Of a stretch of 15,022 nucleotides of DNA, positions 1 through 7,132 are shown piece after piece (the first letter of the stretch is position 1; every line of letters starts with the position of its first letter). The notes under the pieces are model-generated. The model did no database searches and was not told the DNA's origin. It saw only the letters and a list, made by a program, of their open reading frames with translations. Position numbers and translations under genes: made by a program. The stretch is from CAZHGD01 sp964531735 (GTDB lineage Bacteria; Armatimonadota; UBA10988): positions 1 to 15,022 of the forward strand of contig CAZHGD010000183.1 of NCBI GenBank assembly GCA_964531735.1, given 5' to 3'.

Positions 1-52
1 TCGTGCCCACGTTCACATGCGGCTTCTTCCGCTCGAACTTTTGCCTCGCCAT
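1..52 (-). CDS. tuf: Elongation factor Tu, N-terminal 17 codons only (partial)
   Basis: The reverse strand from 52 reads MARQKFERKKPHVNVGT, the conserved start of bacterial EF-Tu just before its first GTP-binding motif. The rest of the gene lies off the left edge. A GGGAGG ribosome-binding site sits about 9 bases upstream of the ATG. EF-Tu carries aminoacyl-tRNA to the ribosome as a GTP complex in the cytoplasm. Its position 27 bases downstream of fusA is the classic last place of the str operon, which supports the call despite the short length. Confidence 0.9.
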   Translation of the reverse strand, partial: MARQKFERKKPHVNVGT

Positions 53-79
53 CGTGCCAAGCCTCCCGCTCCGGCCGCC

Positions 80-2158
80 TCAGCGGCCTGCGATCAACTC
101 TTCCCGGATCGACGCCGGTACTTCTTGATATCGCGCCGGCTCCATCGTATACGTGGCGCGCCCCTGACTCGCCGACCGCAGGGTCGTGGCGTAGCCGAAC
201 ATCTCGGCCAGGGGCACAAACGCCGTAATCGTTTCCGTCTCGCCCGGTGACGGGCTCATCGCGCCGATGCGCGCCCGCCGCTGGTTCAGGTCACCGATCA
301 CGTCGCCCAGGTAGTCACGCGGGGTGACCACCTCGACCTCCATGATCGGCTCCATCAACTTCACGCCGGCCTTCTCGGCCGCCGCCTTCAACGCTATCGC
401 CCCGGCCATCTTGAAGGCGATCTCCGAGGAGTCCACCTCATGGCTGGAGCCGTCCACCACCGCCGCCCGGAAGTCCACCAACGGGTAGCCCGCCGCGATG
501 CCGCCTTCGGCCGCCTCGCGCACGCCATTCTGGATGGCCGACATGAACTCGCGCGGGATCGGGCCGCCGACGGTCCGGTCCTCGAACACGAAGCCGCTCT
601 CGCCCTCGGCCAGCGGCTCGACCTCGAGCACCACATGGCCGAACTGCCCGCGGCCGCCGCTCTGCCGCACGAAGCGGCCCTCGGCGCGGCCCGGCCGGAC
701 CAGCGCCTCGCGGTACGAGACCTGCGGCGTGCCGACCCGGGCATCCACCCGGAACTCGCGCAGCAGGCGGTTGATGATGATCTCCAGGTGCAGCTCGCCC
801 ATGCCGGAGATGACCGTCTGACCGGTCTCTTCGTCGAAGCGCACCTGGAACGTCGGATCCTCGTCGCGCAGGCGGCCCAGCGCGTTGGTCAGCTTGTCCT
901 CGTCGGCCCGCGTCCGCGGCTCGACCGACATCCAGATGACCGGCTCCGGGAAGGTGATCGCCTCGAACGCGATCGGCTGCTTCGGGTCGCACAGGGTCTC
1001 GCCCGTGGCGACGTCGTTCAGCCCGATCACCGCCACGATGTCGCCGCACCGCGCCTGCGTCAGATCCTCGGCGCGGTTGGCGTGCATGCGCAGCAGCCGC
1101 CCGGCCCGCACCTGCTTGCCCTTGGTGGTGTTCAGCACCGACTGGCCCTTGTCGAGCCGGCCGGAGTAGATCCGCACGTAGGTCAGCTTCTGGTTCATCC
1201 GCGGGTCGTTCTGGACCTTGAAGGCCAGCCCCGCGAACGGCTCGGTTTCCTCCGGCGCCCGGCGTACTTCGGCCCCGCTGCGCGGGTCCGCGCCGACCGC
1301 CGCGCCGACGTCCAGCGGTGACGGCAGGTAGTCGACCACCGCATCCATGACCAACTGCACGCCGCAGTTGCGGAAGGCCGAGCCGCAGGCCACCGGCACC
1401 ATCTTGCCGGCCAGCGTGGCCGCCCGCACCGCCGCCTTCAGCTCGTCGTTCTCGATCGGCTGGTCGTCGGCGAACTTCTCGAACAGGGCCTCGTCGACCT
1501 CGGCCGCCGCTTCCGCCAGCCGGGCCCGGGCCGCTTGCGCCGCCTCGCGCAGCTCGGCCGGGATGTCGCCGTACTCGACGGTCACGCCCAGGTCGTCGGT
1601 GAAGAACGCGGCCCGCATCTGGACCAGGTCAATCACGCCACGCAGGTCGGCTTCGGCGCCGATCGGCAGTTGGATGGGCACCGCGTTGGCCCCCAGCCGC
1701 TCCTGCATGCTGCGCACGACGTTGGCGAAGTTGGCGCCGACGCGGTCCATCTTGTTGACGAAGGCGATCCGCGGCACGCCGTACTTGTCGGCCTGGCGCC
1801 AGACGGTCTCGGACTGCGGCTGCACCGCGGCCACCGCGCAGAACACGGCCACCATGCCATCGAGGATGCGCAGGGACCGCTCCACCTCGACGGTGAAGTC
1901 GACGTGCCCCGGCGTGTCGATGATGTTGACGACGTGGTTCTGCCAGGAGCAGGTCGTGGCCGCCGCCGTGATGGTGATGCCGCGCTGCTGCTCCTCCTCC
2001 ATGTAGTCCATGGTGGCGGCGCCTTCGTGCACCTCGCCCATGGCGTGGATCTTGCCCGTGTAGAACAGGACCCGCTCGGTCAAGGTGGTCTTGCCCGCAT
2101 CGATATGCGCCGCGATTCCGATGTTCCGGACTCGTGACAGCGGGAAAGATGACGCCAC
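80..2158 (-). CDS. fusA: Elongation factor G (GTP-dependent ribosomal translocase)
   Basis: EF-G drives mRNA-tRNA translocation on the ribosome using GTP. From the chosen start the protein is 692 aa, close to Thermus (691) and E. coli (704). All GTPase motifs are visible: AHIDAGKT (17-24), RGITI (59-63), DTPGH (81-85) and NKMD (135-138), followed by the beta-barrel and C-terminal domains ending near YQEVPASIREEL. The start is taken as GTG at 2158. It gives MASSFPLSRVRNIG, which matches the family N-terminus, and has AAGGTGA 6 bases upstream. The in-frame ATG at 2212 would overlap rpsG by 20 bases, has no clear ribosome-binding site and adds 18 unconserved residues. The gene is 34 bases downstream of rpsG and 27 bases before tuf, so translation is probably coupled within the str operon. 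Confidence 0.97.
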   Translation of the reverse strand: MASSFPLSRVRNIGIAAHIDAGKTTLTERVLFYTGKIHAMGEVHEGAATMDYMEEEQQRGITITAAATTCSWQNHVVNIIDTPGHVDFTVEVERSLRILDGMVAVFCAVAAVQPQSETVWRQADKYGVPRIAFVNKMDRVGANFANVVRSMQERLGANAVPIQLPIGAEADLRGVIDLVQMRAAFFTDDLGVTVEYGDIPAELREAAQAARARLAEAAAEVDEALFEKFADDQPIENDELKAAVRAATLAGKMVPVACGSAFRNCGVQLVMDAVVDYLPSPLDVGAAVGADPRSGAEVRRAPEETEPFAGLAFKVQNDPRMNQKLTYVRIYSGRLDKGQSVLNTTKGKQVRAGRLLRMHANRAEDLTQARCGDIVAVIGLNDVATGETLCDPKQPIAFEAITFPEPVIWMSVEPRTRADEDKLTNALGRLRDEDPTFQVRFDEETGQTVISGMGELHLEIIINRLLREFRVDARVGTPQVSYREALVRPGRAEGRFVRQSGGRGQFGHVVLEVEPLAEGESGFVFEDRTVGGPIPREFMSAIQNGVREAAEGGIAAGYPLVDFRAAVVDGSSHEVDSSEIAFKMAGAIALKAAAEKAGVKLMEPIMEVEVVTPRDYLGDVIGDLNQRRARIGAMSPSPGETETITAFVPLAEMFGYATTLRSASQGRATYTMEPARYQEVPASIREELIAGR

Positions 2159-2192
2159 AGCTTTCACCTTCGCGGCCGCCGGCCGCTGGGAC

Positions 2193-2663
2193 TCAGACGC
2201 GATAGTGGGCATAAGCTTTGTTGGCTTCCGCCATGCGGAACACTTGCTCGCGCCGGTCATACGCACCGCCGGCCCGCCCGGCGGCATCGGTCAGCTCGTT
2301 GGCGAGCCGCTCGATCATGCCCTTCTCCGAGCGCTTGCGGGCGGCCTGGACAATCCACCGGACGGTCAGGGCCACGGCCCGCTTCGGGCGCACTTCGGCA
2401 GGGATCTGATAGGTCGAACCACCCACGCGGCGGCTCTGCACCTCAACGCGCGGTCGCACGTTGATGAACGCCTCTTCCAGCACCTCCAGCGGATTGCGGC
2501 CGGTGCGGTCGGCGATGCGCAGCAGCGCGCCGTAGAAGACGTGCTCCGCGCGGGTGCGCTTGCCACCGTGCATCAGGTAGCGGATGAAGCGCTCGCAAAC
2601 CGTGCTACCCAGCACGGGATCGGGCGTCACCTCGCGGGTATGGATGGTGTGCTTACGGGACAT
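2193..2663 (-). CDS. rpsG: 30S ribosomal protein S7
   Basis: A 156-aa protein, the usual length of bacterial S7. It begins MSRKHTIHTREVTPDPVLGS and contains the conserved core GGKRTRAEHVFYGAL (about 33-47), RRVGGSTYQIP and RWIVQAARKRSEKGM. S7 binds the 3' major domain of 16S rRNA, nucleates assembly of the small-subunit head and contacts the E-site tRNA. A GAGGAGC ribosome-binding site precedes the ATG. The gene follows rpsL by 14 bases and precedes fusA in the standard str order. In E. coli S7 represses this operon by binding its mRNA. Whether that happens here cannot be seen. Confidence 0.98.
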   Translation of the reverse strand: MSRKHTIHTREVTPDPVLGSTVCERFIRYLMHGGKRTRAEHVFYGALLRIADRTGRNPLEVLEEAFINVRPRVEVQSRRVGGSTYQIPAEVRPKRAVALTVRWIVQAARKRSEKGMIERLANELTDAAGRAGGAYDRREQVFRMAEANKAYAHYRV

Positions 2664-2677
2664 ACCCCAGCTCCTCG

Positions 2678-3094
<417 letters not shown>

Positions 3095-3337
3095 CGATGC
3101 TGTCCTCGTGTGCCTGTCTCGAAGAGGCGAACCTGGCGCCTCTGTGGCTGGCGGTGCACCGGTGGGGAAACTTCTAGCCCTGCGGGTCGTCGAGTCGGGA
3201 CAACCGCGGGCGATGCCTTGCCGGGGCTTTACGCCAAGCCCACCAGGAAGACACGGTTCGTGCGAGAAGCGTGCCTGCTCGCCTGCCGCGACTGCCGCGG
3301 CGGTTCGAACAGTGCCTTCAGTGGGTCAGTCCACTCA

Positions 3338-3359
3338 GAGCGGGGCTTGGCCCGCGCTC
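3338..3359 (-). other. Hairpin at the 5' end of the predicted rpsL leader
   Basis: GAGCG-GGGC (3338-3346) pairs with GCCC-CGCTC (3350-3353 and 3355-3359) across a 3-base loop, with a single bulged G at 3354. This gives a 9-bp GC-rich stem starting a few bases after the predicted start of str-operon transcription. A second, weaker stem (AGTGG 3320-3324 with CCACT 3331-3335, 6-base loop) follows in the leader. There is no T-tract, so it is not a simple terminator. It may stabilise the leader or take part in ribosomal-protein feedback, which is inference. Confidence 0.4.
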
Positions 3360-3371
3360 CACAAGTCGCAT

Positions 3372-3400
3372 ACACTATCAGAGTCGCGCTAACCCGTCAA
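3372..3400 (-). promoter_or_regulatory. Candidate sigma-70 promoter for the str operon
   Basis: On the reverse strand, TTGACG (3400-3395) and TAGTGT (3377-3372) are separated by exactly 17 bases. The -35 box matches 5 of 6 consensus bases; the -10 box matches only 3 of 6. Transcription would begin near 3365, giving a leader of about 270 bases before rpsL. That is long, but it contains two hairpins. The call rests on box spacing and on the region being divergent. Confidence 0.45.
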
Positions 3401-3476
3401 CTGCCAAATGCTCAAAACTGAGTCACCAAGCGGCTCGGCGGCCCCTGCCGGCGCGCGCGCCCGCCCGCGGCTCGCC

Positions 3477-3505
3477 TTGACACCGATTCGGCCCAACCTT
3501 AGAAT
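3477..3505 (+). promoter_or_regulatory. Strong sigma-70-type promoter for hpnH and downstream genes
   Basis: TTGACA at 3477-3482 is a perfect -35 box. TAGAAT at 3500-3505 matches the -10 consensus at 5 of 6 positions. The spacer is exactly 17 bases. Transcription should start near 3512, leaving a leader of about 50 bases before the hpnH ATG at 3562. This is the clearest promoter in the window. No comparable promoter is obvious between hpnH and the McrBC-like genes, so it could drive the whole rightward block. Confidence 0.75.
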
Positions 3506-3561
3506 GCACCGGTCCGCCGGCGGCCTGAAGCCGCCCCTCCGGCGCTCAGGATCTGCCACTC

Positions 3562-4620
3562 ATGAGGTTCCCACTCGGCCTGACTCTGGCCGTGTCGCGC
3601 TATATGACGGCCCAGGCGCTCCAGCGCCGCCAGCGCTACCCCACCGTGCTCATGCTGGAGCCGCTCTACACCTGCAACCTGGCCTGCCTCGGCTGCAGCA
3701 CCGAGCGGCACACCGGCAAGCTCAAGGACCGGCTCTCGCTGGAAGCCTGCCTCGAAGCGGTCGATCAGTCGAACACGCCGACCCTCTCGCTGTGCGGCGG
3801 CGAGCCGACGCTCTATCCCGAGCTGCCCGAACTGATCGCCGAGCTCAACCGGCGCGGGCGGTACACCTACCTGTGTACCAACGCCCTGGTGCTCGACCAG
3901 AAGCTGTTCGACGTCATTCCGCCCGACCCGCACCTGATCGTCAACGTCCACCTCGACGGGCTGAAGGCGACGCACGACTTCGTCTGCAACCGCGAGGGCG
4001 TCTTCGACCACGCCATCGAGATGATCAGAGAGAGCAAGCGCCGCGGCTACGCCACCATGACCAACACCACCGTCTACCACGAGACGGAGCTGGCCGAGGT
4101 GGAGGAGCTGTGCGAACTGCTGATGAGCTGCGATGTGGACGGCATGTTGATCTCGCCGGGCTACCAGTACGCCTCGGTGGAGCGCGAGATCTTCATGAAG
4201 CGCGACGACATCCACCGCAAGTTCGCCCGCGTCATGGAACTCAGCCGGACCTACCCGCTGACCGCCACGCCGGCGTTCCTGGAGTTCTGCGCCGGACAGC
4301 GCGAGCTGCGCTGCGCGCCCTACTCGACGGTCACCCGCACGCCGCTGGGCTGGAAGGCGCCGTGCTACCTGATCGACGAGAAGTTCTACCCGACCTATGA
4401 GGAGTTCTGGAACAGCGTCGACTGGGAGTACTGGGAAACCCGCCAGGACGCGCGCTGCCGGAACTGCTACATGCACTCGGGCTTCGAAGCCGCGGCGGTG
4501 AAGGACGCGTCGAGCAACTTCAAGGACTTCCTGAAGCTGATGCTCTGGAACCTCTCCAAGCCCAACGGCCGCGGCCGGGCGAAGGCGCCCGACGAGTCGC
4601 TGGCCGACGCAGCGGACTGA
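3562..4620 (+). CDS. hpnH: Hopanoid biosynthesis radical SAM protein HpnH (adenosylhopane synthase)
   Basis: HpnH joins the 5'-deoxyadenosyl radical of S-adenosylmethionine to a C30 hopene, giving adenosylhopane, the first step of C35 extended hopanoids. The 352-aa product has the radical SAM cluster motif CNLACLGC (C38, C42, C45) after the family-typical YPTVLMLEPLYTCN, and GGEP (79-82) for SAM binding. It also has NVHLDGLKATHD, SPGYQY and a C-terminal CRNCYMHSGFEAAAV segment matching HpnH. The ATG at 3562 gives the usual N-terminal length, and a weak AGGA lies about 10 bases upstream. A near-consensus promoter precedes it. hpnA follows 9 bases later. Squalene-hopene cyclase (shc) and the hpnG phosphorylase are not in the window. 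Confidence 0.92.
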   Translation: MRFPLGLTLAVSRYMTAQALQRRQRYPTVLMLEPLYTCNLACLGCSTERHTGKLKDRLSLEACLEAVDQSNTPTLSLCGGEPTLYPELPELIAELNRRGRYTYLCTNALVLDQKLFDVIPPDPHLIVNVHLDGLKATHDFVCNREGVFDHAIEMIRESKRRGYATMTNTTVYHETELAEVEELCELLMSCDVDGMLISPGYQYASVEREIFMKRDDIHRKFARVMELSRTYPLTATPAFLEFCAGQRELRCAPYSTVTRTPLGWKAPCYLIDEKFYPTYEEFWNSVDWEYWETRQDARCRNCYMHSGFEAAAVKDASSNFKDFLKLMLWNLSKPNGRGRAKAPDESLADAAD

Positions 4621-4629
4621 GCGGCCGCC

Positions 4630-5610
4630 ATGCCCGTTTTGGTCACCGGTGCCAGCGGTTTTGTCGGCTACCACGTGGCGCGACTCCTCGTCGCGCGCGG
4701 CGAGGAGGTCCGGTGCCTGGTGCGCCGCACCAGCGACACCTCGCGGCTGACCCCGCTGGGCGTGACGCTGGCCGTGGGTGACCTGCTCGACGCCGAGTCG
4801 CTGCGCGCGGCGGCCGCGGGTTGCCGCACCGTCTACCACGTCGCCGCCGACTACCGCCTCTGGGTGCGCGACCCGCAGGAGCTGTATCGCGCCAACGTCG
4901 AGGGCAGCCGTAACCTGATCGAGGCCGCCACCGACGCCGAGCGCATCGTCTATACCAGCACCGTCGGCGTGCTGCGCCAGAGCGACGACCGCCGCGTCGT
5001 CGACGAGGCCACGCCGAGCAGCCTGGACGACATGATCGGCCACTACAAGCGCTCGAAGTTCCTGGCTGAAGCGGCCGTGCGCGAGCTGGCCGAGGCCGGT
5101 CGCCCAGTGGTGATCGTCAACCCGTCCACGCCGGTGGGCGACTACGACGCCAAGCCGACCCCGACCGGCAAGATCATCGTCGACTTCCTCAGAGGCGGCA
5201 TGCCCGGCTTCGTGGACACCGGCATGAACCTGGTGGACGTCCACGATGTGGCCGCCGGGCACCTGCTGGCGGCCGAACGCGGCCGGGTCGGCGAGCGCTA
5301 CATCCTCGGCGCGGAGAACTTGACCCTGGAGCAGATCCTCGGCCTGCTGGCGCAGCTCACCGGCCGGCCGGCGCCGCGCCTGCGCGTGCCGCACGCCGTG
5401 GCGCTGCTGGCCGGCTACTGGGACAACTTCATCAACGTCACGCTGCGCGGCCGCGAGCCGAACATCCCGCTCGAGGGCGTGCGCATGTCGGCGCACTACA
5501 TGTGGTTCTCGCCAGCCAAGGCGGTGGCCGAGCTGGGCCTGCCGCAGAGCCCGGTCTCCGGCGCGCTGCAGCGCGCGATTGACTGGTTTCTGGCCAACGG
5601 CTACGCTTGA
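4630..5610 (+). CDS. hpnA: Hopanoid-associated sugar epimerase HpnA (extended SDR)
   Basis: A 326-aa extended short-chain dehydrogenase/reductase. The NAD(P)-binding motif TGASGFVG is at 6-13 and the catalytic YKRSK (Y139, K143) is in place. The segments VAADYRLWVRDP, TPSSLDDMIGHYKRSKFLAE, VIVNPSTPVG and YILGAENLTLEQIL are characteristic of the HpnA family. HpnA is named for its recurrent position in hopanoid loci. It probably acts on a sugar nucleotide, or on the ribose-derived side chain of hopanoids, but its exact substrate is not settled. The gene lies 9 bases after hpnH, so the two are almost certainly co-transcribed, and this adjacency reinforces both calls. Confidence 0.9.
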   Translation: MPVLVTGASGFVGYHVARLLVARGEEVRCLVRRTSDTSRLTPLGVTLAVGDLLDAESLRAAAAGCRTVYHVAADYRLWVRDPQELYRANVEGSRNLIEAATDAERIVYTSTVGVLRQSDDRRVVDEATPSSLDDMIGHYKRSKFLAEAAVRELAEAGRPVVIVNPSTPVGDYDAKPTPTGKIIVDFLRGGMPGFVDTGMNLVDVHDVAAGHLLAAERGRVGERYILGAENLTLEQILGLLAQLTGRPAPRLRVPHAVALLAGYWDNFINVTLRGREPNIPLEGVRMSAHYMWFSPAKAVAELGLPQSPVSGALQRAIDWFLANGYA

Positions 5611-5635
5611 TTCGCAGCGCGGAGCAAGCGGTACC

Positions 5636-6640
5636 ATGGCCCTGCGGACGCTTCACATCGGGGTTGGTGGGCGCGGCGTCTGGCCCATCTCGCTCTTTCC
5701 TCAACGCGACGACGTGCAGGTTGTCGGCCTCTGCGATATCCGACCGGAGCCGCTAGCCAAGGCGCGCGACGCCCTCGGGTTGCCCGAGTCGGCTTGCTGG
5801 GCCGACTGGACCGTGGCCCTGCGCGACTGCGAGTGCGACGCGGTGGTGGTGATCACGCCGCCCGACCTGCACCACGAGATGTGTTTGGCCGCAGTCCGCG
5901 CCGGCCGTCACGTGATGGTCGAGAAGCCGTTCACCAAGTGCCTCACCGAAGCCTGGCAGGTCATCGCCGCAGCCGAGGCGGCGGGCGTCAAGCTGACCGT
6001 CTGCCAGCAGGCCCGCTACGCGCCGGCCACGCGCGCGGCGGTGGACCGGCTGGCCGTCGGTGACCTCGGCGCGCCGCAGTTCGGGCTGATGACGCGGTTC
6101 AGCCGCCGGCCGAACGTGCACCACAGCGGCCAGGACCGCCACGCCTACGCCTGGGAGCGCGGCGTCCACGACCTGGACACCGCCTGGAGCCTGTTCGGTG
6201 GCACCCCGCAGACGGTCCGCGCGGTCGGCTTCAACCCGCCGTGGAGTCCGTATCTCGGCGGCGCCGGCATGGTCGCGACCGTCGAGTTCTCCGGTGGCGG
6301 CGTGTGCAGCTTCAACTCGTGCTTCATGAGCTGGCGCGACGACAACGCGTTCGCGATCGAGTGCGCCGGCGGCAGCCTCAGCCTCGGCGGCGAGGCCGTG
6401 CTCACCCCGGCCGACGGTGGCGCGCCCATCACGCTGCCGGCCGTCGGCTACCCCGGGCCCGAGGCGCAGGTGGTCGACGACTTCGTCGGCTGGGTCAACG
6501 GCGGGCCGGAGCCGGTCAACGGCATGCACCAGAACCTGTGGATCGTCGGCACCATCGAGGCCATCTGCGTGGCCGCCGAAGAGCGCCGCGTGGTGGACAT
6601 CGCCGAGCTGATCGAGCAGCGGCGCGCGGGAGCGGCCTGA
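5636..6640 (+). CDS. Gfo/Idh/MocA family NAD(P)-dependent oxidoreductase
   Basis: A 334-aa protein with an N-terminal Rossmann fold (IGVGGRG, 8-14), ITPPDLHHE (about 73-81) and the family signature EKPFTK (E96, K97, P98), whose lysine normally contributes to catalysis and cofactor binding. GVHDLD (H178, D179, D181) supplies the usual active-site histidine. Members oxidise or reduce sugars and related compounds; the substrate cannot be read from sequence. The ATG at 5636 is preferred over the upstream ATG at 5579, which lies inside hpnA. It starts just before the Rossmann strand and has GGAG about 11 bases upstream. It is 25 bases downstream of hpnA, and its TGA overlaps the next ATG by one base. 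A role in hopanoid side-chain modification is possible but unproven. Confidence 0.9.
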   Translation: MALRTLHIGVGGRGVWPISLFPQRDDVQVVGLCDIRPEPLAKARDALGLPESACWADWTVALRDCECDAVVVITPPDLHHEMCLAAVRAGRHVMVEKPFTKCLTEAWQVIAAAEAAGVKLTVCQQARYAPATRAAVDRLAVGDLGAPQFGLMTRFSRRPNVHHSGQDRHAYAWERGVHDLDTAWSLFGGTPQTVRAVGFNPPWSPYLGGAGMVATVEFSGGGVCSFNSCFMSWRDDNAFAIECAGGSLSLGGEAVLTPADGGAPITLPAVGYPGPEAQVVDDFVGWVNGGPEPVNGMHQNLWIVGTIEAICVAAEERRVVDIAELIEQRRAGAA

Positions 6641-7107
6641 TGAACGACTCGCTGGCGGCGATCATCCTGATCATCAAGAACCTCTGCTTCAACGTGGTGG
6701 CGGTGCTCACCGCGCTGGTGATCCTGGGCAACGAGTTGCGCCGCTGGAAGCTGACGTTCCGCTGGCTGGAGGAACGGCAGGCGTTCGTCCGCCGCGCCTG
6801 GCACGTCAGCCTGGGCGTGTTCCTGGCGCTCTCGGCGCTCTACGCCGGGCTGGTCCACCAACCGGCGCCGCTGGTCATCGACAGCCTGACCATCGGCGTC
6901 ATGGTCGGCGCGGTCTACCTGTTGCAGCACCGCCGCGGCGGTCGCCCGCCGCTGAAGGCGGTGGACGAGGACGACGAGGACGACTCGTTCCTCAAACGCC
7001 GCAGCCCCCGCCGCGAGCGCACGGTCCCGGTGCCGCCGGACGCTGACGAGCCGGACGACGACGCGCCGCCGCCGCGGACGCGGCGGGAGCGGAGGGTGCG
7101 GAGGTAG
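6640..7107 (+). CDS. Small membrane protein with three predicted helices and a charged tail
   Basis: A 155-aa product of no family I recognise. Three hydrophobic segments lie at about residues 5-29 (AAIILIIKNLCFNVVAVLTA and on), 54-72 and 78-96. They are followed by a strikingly charged cytoplasmic-type tail: an acidic run DEDDEDD near 107-113, then a region rich in Arg, Pro and Asp ending ERRVRR. The ATG shares one base with the stop of the Gfo/Idh gene (TGATG), which indicates translational coupling. The AAA+ gene of the defence-like pair begins 25 bases later. It could be an accessory of the lipid operon or could belong to the downstream cassette. Coupling and G/C-rich codon use favour the former. 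Function unknown. Confidence 0.7.
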   Translation: MNDSLAAIILIIKNLCFNVVAVLTALVILGNELRRWKLTFRWLEERQAFVRRAWHVSLGVFLALSALYAGLVHQPAPLVIDSLTIGVMVGAVYLLQHRRGGRPPLKAVDEDDEDDSFLKRRSPRRERTVPVPPDADEPDDDAPPPRTRRERRVRR

Positions 7108-7132
7108 AGGCAGAATAGGGGAGCGGGTGGGA

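Noticed and set aside
3302..3310. GGTTCGAAC, resembling a tRNA T-loop
   Set aside because: The flanking five bases on each side do not pair and no acceptor, D or anticodon stem could be built around it.
5579..5635. Extension of the Gfo/Idh gene to ATG 5579
   Set aside because: It overlaps the hpnA end by 32 bases and adds 19 residues ahead of a Rossmann strand that normally sits at the N-terminus.
3499..5637. 712-aa open frame on the minus strand
   Set aside because: It lies opposite hpnH and hpnA, whose products are clearly recognisable. Its translation is Arg/His/Val-rich, as expected of an antisense shadow in a high-GC genome.
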